Shown: positions 25,989 to 34,072 of the stretch, in pieces
How the letters are laid out: every line of letters begins with the position of its first letter
Position numbering within the stretch: position 1 is the stretch's first letter
DNA from: Blautia glucerasea
GTDB lineage: Bacteria > Bacillota > Clostridia > Lachnospirales > Lachnospiraceae
Direction of reading: 5' to 3'
Assembly: GCF_013304385.1 (NCBI RefSeq)
Contig: NZ_JAAITU010000012.1
Coordinates: forward strand, 1-64,000
DNA: 64,000 nucleotides
Notes under the pieces: model-generated
What the model was told of the DNA's origin: nothing
Databases searched by the model: none
Seen by the model: only the letters and a program-made list of their open reading frames with translations
Position numbers and translations under genes: made by a program

Positions 25989-27595
25989 AAATTATTAAAG
26001 TGGGGCTGGGAAATACTGATGAGGCATATATCGAAAGCGAATTTTCTGATGGGATCAATATCATATATAGCGACGAAAACAATAAGGGAAAAACGATAGT
26101 GATTCAATCAATGCTGTATACTATCGGAAACAAACCGATTTTTCCGAGCTCATTCAACTATAAGGAATATTATTATTATTTGGAATTTGAAGAAAATAAT
26201 AAGGTCTATATAGTAGTGAGAAGAGGCGATTCCTACATCGTATCTTGCGCAGGTGATATTAGATTTTTTGAAGATACTGCTGAATTTAAGAATTTCTGGA
26301 ACAACAATGTGTTTTCGTTGCCTCAAATATCTGTGAATGGCAACAAGAGAATTGCTGACATGGAACTATACGCACAGATGTTCTTTGTTGGGCAAGATGG
26401 AAAAGATACATCAACAATTTTTAATTCCGGATTCTATCATAAGGATAACTTCAAGGATATGGTTTGTTTCTATGCGGGGGAGACTGAATCTACGCTCTCG
26501 GCTGATGAGATAACTCGATTAAAAAATCAAATTAAGGAATTAGAAGCAAAACGTAAGGAGCAGCTGGAAATCAGTGAATTTTATAAAACATCGACACCGG
26601 CGAAAGAATATTTGAGTCGAATTCAAGACAAAGTAGCATTTCAAAATAGAATATGCGAAATGGAAGAAATAACTGGAAAGATATCTGATTTGCGTAAAAT
26701 GAGAAACAAGCTGGCAACAAAGAGAAGCTTATGGAATGGAACATTAAAAGAGCTTCGTTCCCTTAATCGTAATATTGAGGTAGGAGAACTCCGTTGTATG
26801 GACTGTGACTCTACGCATATTGCATATAAAGGCAAAGGAAAAATTACATACTCGTTTGATGTGTCTACCCCTGAAATGAGATCGCAGATAATTGCGTCCA
26901 TTGAAGAACGGATTAGTGCGTATACTGAAGAAATAGAAAAGTATGATTTTGAAATTTCTTCTATGCAGCAACGAATTGAAGAGATAATGCAAGATGAAGA
27001 CATTACAATCGAGAACATAGTGGCATATAAAAATGGCTTTAGTAGTATTGCTGAAATTGAAGAAAAGGTACAAAAACTTGATGAAGCCATTGATGACATA
27101 AAGCAAAAAGTTAAAGCAGGAAAGAAACAGACAGAGGATTCCAAAAAGGCACAGCAAGATTTTTACGAAGCGATAGTAGAAGAAATGAATCAGGTGAAGG
27201 GGAAAATAGATATCGAAAGCAAGCAATTATACGATGATCTGTTTACCAAAAGAGGCTCAGTTGTATCTGGAAGTGAGGAAACAGTATATTACATTGCAAG
27301 ATTGATTAGCATTGCTAAATTAACGAAGCATTCTTGCCCAATTATAATGGATTCTTTTCGTGCGGAAGATTTGTCAACGGAGAAGGAAGAACGTGTTTTG
27401 GCATTGTTATCTGAATTAAAACGCCAGTGCATTTTAACGACGACATTAAAGGCCGAAGAAAAAGATAAATATGTGAAAATGGCTGGAATCAATGCGATTG
27501 ATTATACAGGTCACCACTCTAATAAAATATTAGGAGCAGAGGAATTGCCGGCGTTTATGAAGTTATTAAGAGGATTAGGTATTAGTCTACAATAA
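25985..27595 (+). CDS. SMC/ABC-type ATPase with coiled coil and CxxC (DUF2326-like)
   Basis: The 536-residue protein has a P-loop SDENNKGKT at residues 29-37 in which the first Gly is Ser. Two coiled-coil arms span about 170-265 and 300-415, and a CMDC motif (Cys271, Cys274) sits at the apex between them. An ABC-signature-like SGSE lies at 428-431 and Walker B CPIIMDSF has Asp456. This is the layout of Rad50/SMC-like defence ATPases; the single CxxC could form a zinc hook in a dimer. It is coupled to the upstream putative nuclease, as in Lamassu or ABC-3C systems. All ATPase motifs are present. Confidence 0.75.
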   Translation: MKIIKVGLGNTDEAYIESEFSDGINIIYSDENNKGKTIVIQSMLYTIGNKPIFPSSFNYKEYYYYLEFEENNKVYIVVRRGDSYIVSCAGDIRFFEDTAEFKNFWNNNVFSLPQISVNGNKRIADMELYAQMFFVGQDGKDTSTIFNSGFYHKDNFKDMVCFYAGETESTLSADEITRLKNQIKELEAKRKEQLEISEFYKTSTPAKEYLSRIQDKVAFQNRICEMEEITGKISDLRKMRNKLATKRSLWNGTLKELRSLNRNIEVGELRCMDCDSTHIAYKGKGKITYSFDVSTPEMRSQIIASIEERISAYTEEIEKYDFEISSMQQRIEEIMQDEDITIENIVAYKNGFSSIAEIEEKVQKLDEAIDDIKQKVKAGKKQTEDSKKAQQDFYEAIVEEMNQVKGKIDIESKQLYDDLFTKRGSVVSGSEETVYYIARLISIAKLTKHSCPIIMDSFRAEDLSTEKEERVLALLSELKRQCILTTTLKAEEKDKYVKMAGINAIDYTGHHSNKILGAEELPAFMKLLRGLGISLQ

Positions 27596-27650
27596 TAACC
27601 CGCACGGGTATATTTTTGCTGCACGAGAGTTTGTGAAAGGGGGGATTATC

Positions 27651-27854
27651 GTGACCAAGAAGAAAGCCTCGATGTCACAGGTGCTGGCAGATATAAAGCC
27701 TTACATAACGAAAAAGTTCATGGCGGCTCCCTGTGTTAAGGAGCAAGACATTCAGGTTATTTGTCAAATTCTCCTGCCCAGATACAAGTATTACGGACAT
27801 GAGCATACATATGGCTACGGATTCTGCGGAAATGGAGGATGCAGTGGGAAGTGA
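27651..27854 (+). CDS. Small protein of unknown function, island tail (67 aa)
   Basis: GTG at 27651 is preceded by AAGGGGGG (27637-27644) with 6-base spacing. The product is MTKKKASMSQVLADIKPYI... with a Gly/Tyr/His/Cys-rich end (YYGHEHTYGYGFCGNGGCSG). It is not a family I know. The Cys/His-rich end could bind a metal. It may be a third component of the nuclease-ATPase pair or a decayed gene. Confidence 0.45.
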   Translation: MTKKKASMSQVLADIKPYITKKFMAAPCVKEQDIQVICQILLPRYKYYGHEHTYGYGFCGNGGCSGK

Positions 27855-27882
27855 AGTCTGGACTAGGCTTCAGGGGGCAAAA

Positions 27883-28149
27883 ATGGATATGGATATAAAT
27901 GCGATTGTAGAGAGAATTCAAGAGGCAAGTGAGCTGTCATATAATTACTATAAGCCGCTTGTAGATAGCATTATTGCAGAGAAGGCATCTGAAAAGGAAG
28001 TGGAATATCTGCTGGATTACATGCTTGATGCATGTCATGATGAAAGAATGCTGAATCTGTTCAAGAAGGTTTGTAGACGATATTATAATCTTTATCCCGA
28101 AATGATTGTATCTGCGATACTGGCTTATAAGGAATGGTATGAGGATTGA
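27883..28149 (+). CDS. Small helical protein of unknown function, island tail (88 aa)
   Basis: ATG at 27883 follows AGGGGG (27872-27877) by 5 bases. The product is helical and acidic, MDMDINAIVERIQEASELSY at the start and ending LAYKEWYED, with no recognised domain. The open frame extends upstream to 27733, but that part overlaps the preceding gene and lacks a ribosome site, so the shorter start is used. Its size and composition fit an immunity or accessory protein; nothing more can be said. Confidence 0.45.
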   Translation: MDMDINAIVERIQEASELSYNYYKPLVDSIIAEKASEKEVEYLLDYMLDACHDERMLNLFKKVCRRYYNLYPEMIVSAILAYKEWYED

Positions 28150-28252
28150 ACGATTCTATTTTAAATCAAAAGACGAGAATGCATTGGATTACTACATGAT
28201 TGGGGTATGTTTGGTTAAGCATGATGATGAATTATGGGCATTGAACAAGTAG
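28139..28252 (+). CDS. Possible 37-aa ORF at the right edge of the island
   Basis: ATG at 28139 overlaps the end of the preceding ORF and reads MRIERFYFKSKDENALDYY, ending LWALNK at TAG 28250-28252. AAGGA lies about 5 bases upstream. It overlaps the first codons of the subtilase gene in another frame. It may be a truncated island gene cut at the junction with the host chromosome. Confidence 0.3.
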   Translation: MRIERFYFKSKDENALDYYMIGVCLVKHDDELWALNK

Positions 28253-29241
28253 ATTCCATTCTGATGCTTATGGATATGCAGATGGCAACAGGGGAACTTT
28301 TTGAATATAATAATAAGAAGACCTTTCCGGAGAGGCTTATGACAGGCAGGACATATACTGGAAAAGGGATCGGAGTGGCAGTGCTGGATACCGGGCTTTT
28401 CCCCCATGCAGACTTTGACAGCCGTATCCGTTTTTTTTATGATTTCCTTTTTTACCGCAGACAGCCATATGATGATAATGGACATGGAACCCATGTTACC
28501 GGGATCCTGGCAGGAGATGGCAGAATGTCCTCTGGCAGGTATACAGGTGCGGCACCTGGCTGCAGCATTATTGCTTTAAAGGTATTAGACAGATATGGGA
28601 ACGGAAGCAAAGAGGATTTGCTGCAGGCTTTTCAGTGGATCCGAAGCTATAGGGAGGAGTACCGGATCCGGGTGGTGAATATTTCTGTGGGAACTACCTG
28701 CTGTACTTCAAATGAACAGGATGCGCTTCTTGATGCAGTGGATCAGCTGTGGGAGGAAGGACTGGTAGTGGTAGCAGCGGCTGGAAACCAGGGTCCAAGG
28801 TCAGGCAGCATTACAGCGCCTGGCAGCAACAAAAAGGTGATCACTGTAGGTTCCAGTGACCTGCTGGAAGGAAAAAAAGCAGTTTCCGGACGAGGACCTA
28901 CAAAAGAATGTGTATGCAAGCCGGATGTGGTTGCGCCGGGAAATCATATCGTATCCTGTATACCTTACACAAAATGGAAACCATTAGAAGGAGGCACCAC
29001 CGGGATCTACGGATATGGAGTCAAAAGCGGAACCTCTATGTCCACCCCGGTTGTTTCAGGAGCCATTGCCTGCGCTCTGGAAAAGAATCCCACCCTAACA
29101 AATGTGGCTATTAAAAGGATGCTGAAAGAAAGTGCAGACGATATGCAGCTGCCAAGGAATATCCAGGGATGGGGTCGCTTCAACCGTGAACGGTTTTTGA
29201 ATTTGACAAAAAATTATCACTGTAACGTACAAAAGCGTTGA
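28234..29241 (+). CDS. S8 family subtilisin-like serine peptidase
   Basis: The 335-residue protein has the complete catalytic triad: GVAVLDTGLFPH (Asp), DDNGHGTHVTGILAG (His) and KSGTSMSTPVVSGA (Ser). It has no signal peptide or propeptide, so it resembles the intracellular or spore-associated subtilases of Lachnospiraceae. No Shine-Dalgarno site precedes the ATG at 28234, and the sequence immediately upstream belongs to the defence island. The native 5' end may have been altered by island insertion; the real start could be a nearby internal ATG. Its stop codon overlaps the -35 box of the next promoter. Confidence 0.85.
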   Translation: MGIEQVDSILMLMDMQMATGELFEYNNKKTFPERLMTGRTYTGKGIGVAVLDTGLFPHADFDSRIRFFYDFLFYRRQPYDDNGHGTHVTGILAGDGRMSSGRYTGAAPGCSIIALKVLDRYGNGSKEDLLQAFQWIRSYREEYRIRVVNISVGTTCCTSNEQDALLDAVDQLWEEGLVVVAAAGNQGPRSGSITAPGSNKKVITVGSSDLLEGKKAVSGRGPTKECVCKPDVVAPGNHIVSCIPYTKWKPLEGGTTGIYGYGVKSGTSMSTPVVSGAIACALEKNPTLTNVAIKRMLKESADDMQLPRNIQGWGRFNRERFLNLTKNYHCNVQKR

Positions 29242-29266
29242 CTTAGATCCTCTTTTTGAGTACAAT
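29238..29266 (+). promoter_or_regulatory. Sigma-A promoter of the citrate synthase-icd operon
   Basis: TTGACT (29238-29243) and TACAAT (29261-29266) are 17 bases apart. The -35 overlaps the subtilase stop codon. Predicted start is near 29273, immediately before the paired operators. Confidence 0.8.
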
Positions 29267-29277
29267 GGAAACGATGT

Positions 29278-29308
29278 GAATACAATTCATAGAGTATGAA
29301 TACTATTC
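29278..29308 (+). promoter_or_regulatory. Tandem dyad operator, two GAATAC(A/T)ATTC sites
   Basis: GAATACAATTC (29278-29288) and GAATACTATTC (29298-29308) are each a GAAT-N3-ATTC dyad, spaced exactly 20 bases, so they lie on the same face of the helix. They sit just downstream of the promoter, where a bound regulator would block transcription. The regulator is unknown; a nitrogen- or 2-oxoglutarate-responsive factor would fit the operon. Confidence 0.6.
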
Positions 29309-29329
29309 GTGTTCATAGAGGAGGAAATT

Positions 29330-30721
29330 ATGGAAAATAGACGAGTGACAATGAATCGGCATACGAATCTGCTTCAGTTAGAGGAACATATGTATCCGCT
29401 GGTGGATGTAAAAACACCAAACGTATTCCGAAATCTTTTCCCTTATTCTGAAATACCGAAGATCGCATTTAATGACAGGGTGGTTCCCCATCATATGCCG
29501 GATGATATCTGGATCACAGATACCACATTCAGAGATGGACAGCAGTCCAGGGCTCCTTACACTACGGATCAGATCGTAAGGATTTATGATTACCTTCATA
29601 AGCTGGGCGGCCCGGAGGGAAGGATCCGTGCTTCCGAATTTTTCCTCTACAGCAAAAAGGACAGGGATGCAGTTGAAAAATGTATGGAACGTGGCTATGA
29701 GTTCCCGGAAGTGACCAGCTGGATCCGTGCAAATAAGAAGGATTTCCAGCTTGTGCGTGATATGGGTATGCGAGAGACTGGTATCCTTGTAAGCTGTTCT
29801 GATTATCATATATTTTATAAGATGAAGATGACCCGTAAGCAGGCCATGGAGCATTATCTCAGTATTGTGAAGGAATGTTTGGAGATCGGTGTTTCTGTTC
29901 GTTGTCATCTGGAGGATATTACAAGAGCAGATATTTACGGTTATGTGATCCCATTCTGTCTGGAGCTTATGAAGCTGCGCCAGCATTATGGTATCCCGGT
30001 AAAGGTAAGATGCTGCGATACTATGGGCTACGGAGTCAACTACCCGGGTGCTGTGATCCCCCGTTCTGTACCTGGTATTATTTATGGTATTATGATTCAT
30101 GCAGGGGTGCCTTCCGAGCTGATCGAGTGGCATGGACATAATGATTTTTATAAGGCTGTAAGCAATTCCACTACCGCATGGCTGTATGGTGCCTGTGGAG
30201 TGAATACCTCATTGTTCGGTATTGGAGAGCGGACTGGAAATACTCCGCTGGAGGCTATGGTATTCGAGTATGCACAGCTTAGAGGCAATCTGGGCGGTAT
30301 GGATACCACAGTGATCACAGAACTGGCTGAATATTATGAGAAAGAGATCGGCTATCATATTCCGGAAAGAACGCCATTTGTAGGCAAGAATTTTAATGTG
30401 ACAAGAGCAGGTATCCACGCAGATGGTCTTCTGAAGAATGAAGAGATCTATAATGTGTTTGATACAGAGAAATTCCTGAACAGATCTGCTGAGGTAGCAG
30501 TATCCAATACTTCAGGAGCAGCTGGGATCGCCCACTGGATCGATACCCATTACCGTTTGAAAGGCGATAAGAAGGTTGACAAGAACAGCGAACTTGTTAC
30601 AATGATCAAGGCATGGGTAGACAGCCAGTATGAAGACGGCCGTGTTACAGTACTGTCTGATAAGGAGTTGGAGACTGTGATCGCAGAAACCTGTGAGAGA
30701 CTTGGTATTACATTGAAATAA
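29330..30721 (+). CDS. Re-type citrate synthase (isopropylmalate/homocitrate synthase family)
   Basis: The 463-residue protein has the DRE-TIM metallolyase signature WITDTTFRDGQQSRAP and the metal-binding WHGHNDFYKAV, with GACGVNTSLFGIGERTGNTP downstream (given in part). It lacks the C-terminal leucine-regulatory domain of LeuA. Its length and its position directly before icd match the Re-citrate synthase of clostridia, which condenses oxaloacetate and acetyl-CoA with opposite stereochemistry to GltA. With icd it would supply 2-oxoglutarate for glutamate. ATG at 29330 is chosen because AGGAGG (29319-29324) is 5 bases upstream; homocitrate synthase is the main alternative. Confidence 0.78.
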   Translation: MENRRVTMNRHTNLLQLEEHMYPLVDVKTPNVFRNLFPYSEIPKIAFNDRVVPHHMPDDIWITDTTFRDGQQSRAPYTTDQIVRIYDYLHKLGGPEGRIRASEFFLYSKKDRDAVEKCMERGYEFPEVTSWIRANKKDFQLVRDMGMRETGILVSCSDYHIFYKMKMTRKQAMEHYLSIVKECLEIGVSVRCHLEDITRADIYGYVIPFCLELMKLRQHYGIPVKVRCCDTMGYGVNYPGAVIPRSVPGIIYGIMIHAGVPSELIEWHGHNDFYKAVSNSTTAWLYGACGVNTSLFGIGERTGNTPLEAMVFEYAQLRGNLGGMDTTVITELAEYYEKEIGYHIPERTPFVGKNFNVTRAGIHADGLLKNEEIYNVFDTEKFLNRSAEVAVSNTSGAAGIAHWIDTHYRLKGDKKVDKNSELVTMIKAWVDSQYEDGRVTVLSDKELETVIAETCERLGITLK

Positions 30722-30740
30722 GAAGAGGAGGAATATCTAA

Positions 30741-31949
30741 ATGGCAAAAATTCAGATGAACACACCCCTTGTAGAGATGGACGGAGATGAGATGACCCGT
30801 ATTCTCTGGAAGCTTATTAAGGATGAACTTCTGAATCCTTTTATTGACTTGAAGACTGAATATTATGATCTTGGCCTGGAGCACAGAAATGACACAGATG
30901 ACCAGGTTACTGTAGATGCAGCAGAGGCAACCAAGAAATACGGAGTTGCTGTAAAATGTGCCACCATTACCCCAAATAAGGCAAGAATGGACGAGTATGA
31001 CCTGAAGAAAATGTACAAAAGCCCTAACGGCACTATTCGTGCCATCCTGGATGGTACCGTATTCCGTGCACCTATTGTTGTAAATGGAATTGAGCCTTGT
31101 GTACGCAACTGGAAAAAGCCGATCACCATTGCACGTCATGCATATGGGGATGTATACAAGAATACAGAGATGAGCATTGAGAAACCGGGTGACGCATATC
31201 TTGTATTTGAAGGTACAGATGGAGAGACTAAAAAAGAACTGATCCATCACTTTGACAATCCAGGTGTGATCCAGGGAATGCACAACATTGAGGAGTCCAT
31301 TGCAAGCTTTGCAAGATGCTGCTTTAACTATGCACTGGATACAAAGCAGGATCTGTGGTTTGGAGGCAAGGATACAATCTCCAAGATTTATGACGGGAAA
31401 TTCAAAGAGATTTTTGCAACGATTTATGAAGAAGAATTTAAAGAAAAATTCCAGGAAGCAGGGATCACTTATTTCTACAGCCTGATCGATGATATTGTAG
31501 CCCGTGTGATGAAAGCAGAGGGCGGTTTTATCTGGGCCTGCAAGAACTATGACGGAGATGTGATGAGTGACATGGTATCTTCTGCATTTGGCTCTCTTGC
31601 AATGATGACTTCTGTACTTGTTTCCCCTCACGGCTACTATGAGTATGAGGCTGCTCATGGTACGGTGCAGAGACATTACTACAGACATCTGGAAGGAAAA
31701 GAAACATCCACCAATTCTGTGGCAACTATTTTTGCATGGACAGGTGCTCTTCGTAAAAGAGGAGAGATGGATGGGATCCAGGAACTGCAGGATTTTGCAG
31801 ACAAGCTGGACAAGGCTACACTTTCAACTATCGAAAGCGGAAAGATGACAAAGGACCTGGCTTTGATCACTTCCTTGAAGGATGTAACAGTACTGAACAG
31901 CAAAGAATTTATCCTTGCCATCCGTGAGAATCTGGAAAAGCTTCTCTGA
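30741..31949 (+). CDS. icd: NADP-dependent isocitrate dehydrogenase (eukaryote-like type)
   Basis: The 402-residue protein begins MAKIQMNTPLVEMDGDEMTRI and contains TPNKARMDEYDLKKMYKSPNGT (part) and GTVFRAPIVV. The metal-binding DDIVARVMKAEGGFIWACKNYDGDVMSD region (part) and the coenzyme loop ETSTNSVATIFAW follow. These mark the homodimeric eukaryote-like subfamily II. It oxidatively decarboxylates isocitrate to 2-oxoglutarate and makes NADPH. It lies 19 bases after the citrate synthase with a strong AGAGGAGGAA site, so they share a transcript. The pair forms the oxidative branch toward glutamate. Confidence 0.94.
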   Translation: MAKIQMNTPLVEMDGDEMTRILWKLIKDELLNPFIDLKTEYYDLGLEHRNDTDDQVTVDAAEATKKYGVAVKCATITPNKARMDEYDLKKMYKSPNGTIRAILDGTVFRAPIVVNGIEPCVRNWKKPITIARHAYGDVYKNTEMSIEKPGDAYLVFEGTDGETKKELIHHFDNPGVIQGMHNIEESIASFARCCFNYALDTKQDLWFGGKDTISKIYDGKFKEIFATIYEEEFKEKFQEAGITYFYSLIDDIVARVMKAEGGFIWACKNYDGDVMSDMVSSAFGSLAMMTSVLVSPHGYYEYEAAHGTVQRHYYRHLEGKETSTNSVATIFAWTGALRKRGEMDGIQELQDFADKLDKATLSTIESGKMTKDLALITSLKDVTVLNSKEFILAIRENLEKLL

Positions 31950-31972
31950 TAAAAAAATATCATCATAACAAA

Positions 31973-32002
31973 GGAGGAGCCGGCCATCAGGCCAGCTCCT
32001 CC
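31973..32002. terminator. Hairpin between convergent icd and ABC-F genes
   Basis: GGAGGAGC (31973-31980) pairs with GCTCCTCC (31995-32002), with an inner GGCC/GGCC stem. The leftward ABC-F stop codon (31989-31987) lies in the loop. T-runs next to the stem are weak on both strands, so it is a modest two-way terminator candidate. Confidence 0.5.
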
Positions 32003-33894
32003 CACTTTTCGTATAATTCCTCTAATTCTGCTGCAATGGCAGCTTTTTCTTTACTTAATCTGGTGCATTCTGCTACGTTGGTACAAACTTCAGGAAGAAT
32101 CATGGTTTCATCAATTTCCTGATCACGGGCTTCCAGTTCTTCAATCCTTTTTTCGGTTTTCTTCAGTTCGTTTTCCCTTTTACGTTCTTTTGCCTGCTGT
32201 TCCTTTTGCTGCTGCCAGGAAAGCTTGTTATCTGAAACCTGGACGGCTTCTTCTTCCTGGGTTGTTAAAGGAGCATATTTGGCAGTAAGCTCTTCTTTCT
32301 TTTCCAGATAATAATCATAGTCCCCAATATAATTCACAATGGCCTGATTGGTCAGATCCATGATCCGGGTGGCTGTCTGATTGATAAAATAACGGTCATG
32401 AGATACGTAAAGGACAGTACCTGTATAACTGTTCAGTGCTTCCTCCAGGATTTCCTTGGAAGCAATATCCAGATGATTGGTAGGCTCGTCCAGGATCAGA
32501 AAATTGGCTTCTGAGAGCATCAGCTTTGCAAGGGAAACACGGCCTCTCTCTCCACCGGAAAGAGAGGAAATCACCTTGAATACATCATCCCCTGTGAACA
32601 GAAAGGCTGCCAGCATATTGCGGATCTGTGTTTCTGTAAGAGTAGGATAGGTATCGGAGATTTCCTGGAATACTGTTTTTTCCATATGGAGTACATGATG
32701 TTCCTGGTCATAGTAACCGATCTGTACCTTGGAACCAAGGGTAAACTTGCCGGAATCGGCAGGAATCACCTGGTTCAGGATCTTAAGTAATGTGGTTTTT
32801 CCTGTTCCGTTATTCCCAATAAGGGCTACTCGTTCACCACGCTTGATCTCAAAAGAAATATTCTGGAAAAGGGTCTGTCCCGGAAAAGTTTTGGAAAGCT
32901 CTTCCACAGTCAGCACGTCATTGCCGCTGATGAAGCGAGGCTCCAGGGTGAGACGCATCTGATCGTTTATTTCAGCAGGTTTATCCAGACGCTGCATTTT
33001 ATCCAGCATTTTTTCACGGCTTTCCGCACGGCGGATGGACTTTTCACGGTTAAAGGACTTCAGCTTTGCAATCACTGCTTCCTGATGCTTAATTTCTCGT
33101 TGCTGGTTCAGATAGGCCTTATACTGAGCATCACGAAGCTGGGCTTTTTTCAAGGCATAGGCTGAGTAATTGCCACTGTACATCCGTACATATCCGGCTT
33201 CGATCTCTACCACTTTTGTTACAACTTTATCAAGAAAGTATCTGTCATGAGATACGATCAGTACAGCTCCAGGGTAGGTGAGCAGATAATTTTCCAGCCA
33301 AGCGATGCTTTCCATATCCAGGTGGTTGGTAGGCTCATCAAGAAGCAGGATATCCGGCTGGGACAGAAGAAGCTTGCCAAGAGCGACCCTTGTTTTCTGG
33401 CCTCCGGAAAGGGTTTCTATCTGCTTGGTGAAATCCTCTTCTGAAAAGCCCAGGCCTTTCAGTACGCCTGCAATCTGGCTTTTGTAGGCATAGCCATTTT
33501 CCAGCTCAAACTGGTGGGTCAGGCGGGAATAGGTCTGCATCAGTTTTTCTAACTGATCTCCCTGGGAATTTTTCATTTCCTGTTCCAGAGTACGAATTCT
33601 GTTTTCCATATCTATGATGTGCTGTTTGGTGGAGCTAAGCTCATCATAAATGGTTTGATGACCGTGAATATCCTGATACTGAGCCAGATAGCCGATCTTT
33701 TTGTCCCTGGAGATCACTACAGAACCGCTATCTGCAGAAAGCTCGTTCATAATGATCCGCAGCAGGGTGGTTTTACCTGCACCATTGTTGCCGATCAGTG
33801 CTGCTTTCTCTTTTTCTTCAATATGAAAACATGCATCTTTGATAATCTCTTCTTCACCAAATGCTTTACATATGTTCTGACATGATAAAATCAT
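31987..33894 (-). CDS. ABC-F family ATPase (YdiF/Uup-like)
   Basis: The 635-residue protein has two ABC domains with no membrane segments. Walker A motifs are GNNGAGKTTLL and GNNGTGKTTLL, both signatures are LSGG(Q/E), and LDEPTNHLDM/LDIAS follows each. The interdomain linker is highly charged, and a C-terminal coiled coil (~540-635) is rich in Lys/Glu. ABC-F proteins act on the ribosome as translation factors or antibiotic protection factors; the C-terminal coiled coil resembles the housekeeping YdiF/Uup groups. Start at 33894 is preferred to 33924 because GGAGG lies about 7 bases before it. Confidence 0.88.
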   Translation of the reverse strand: MILSCQNICKAFGEEEIIKDACFHIEEKEKAALIGNNGAGKTTLLRIIMNELSADSGSVVISRDKKIGYLAQYQDIHGHQTIYDELSSTKQHIIDMENRIRTLEQEMKNSQGDQLEKLMQTYSRLTHQFELENGYAYKSQIAGVLKGLGFSEEDFTKQIETLSGGQKTRVALGKLLLSQPDILLLDEPTNHLDMESIAWLENYLLTYPGAVLIVSHDRYFLDKVVTKVVEIEAGYVRMYSGNYSAYALKKAQLRDAQYKAYLNQQREIKHQEAVIAKLKSFNREKSIRRAESREKMLDKMQRLDKPAEINDQMRLTLEPRFISGNDVLTVEELSKTFPGQTLFQNISFEIKRGERVALIGNNGTGKTTLLKILNQVIPADSGKFTLGSKVQIGYYDQEHHVLHMEKTVFQEISDTYPTLTETQIRNMLAAFLFTGDDVFKVISSLSGGERGRVSLAKLMLSEANFLILDEPTNHLDIASKEILEEALNSYTGTVLYVSHDRYFINQTATRIMDLTNQAIVNYIGDYDYYLEKKEELTAKYAPLTTQEEEAVQVSDNKLSWQQQKEQQAKERKRENELKKTEKRIEELEARDQEIDETMILPEVCTNVAECTRLSKEKAAIAAELEELYEKWEELA

Positions 33895-34001
33895 AAAGGT
33901 TCCTCCAAAAAATAAGAAATCCACAAATCAATCTATTATATAATAAAAAGGCATCGGGTGTCAAAAAATAAATAAAGTAGTCACAAAGTAAGTAACTTAG
34001 A

Positions 34002-34030
34002 TTGACAATAAAATATCATTTGAGTATAAT
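34002..34030 (+). promoter_or_regulatory. Consensus sigma-A promoter of rex
   Basis: Perfect TTGACA (34002-34007) and TATAAT (34025-34030) boxes are separated by 17 bases, about 40 bases before rex. No clear Rex operator dyad was seen at the promoter. Confidence 0.9.
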
Positions 34031-34072
34031 TGAGATATAAATTTTAGATATGGGCAGCAGGAGGAAGAGTTG

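Noticed and set aside
27596-27625. Short palindrome ACCCG-CA-CGGGT after the ATPase gene as a terminator
   Set aside because: The loop is only two bases and the stem five, so a stable terminator hairpin is unlikely.
33961-34072. Rex autoregulatory operator upstream of rex
   Set aside because: No TTGTTAA-type dyad could be found around the consensus promoter.
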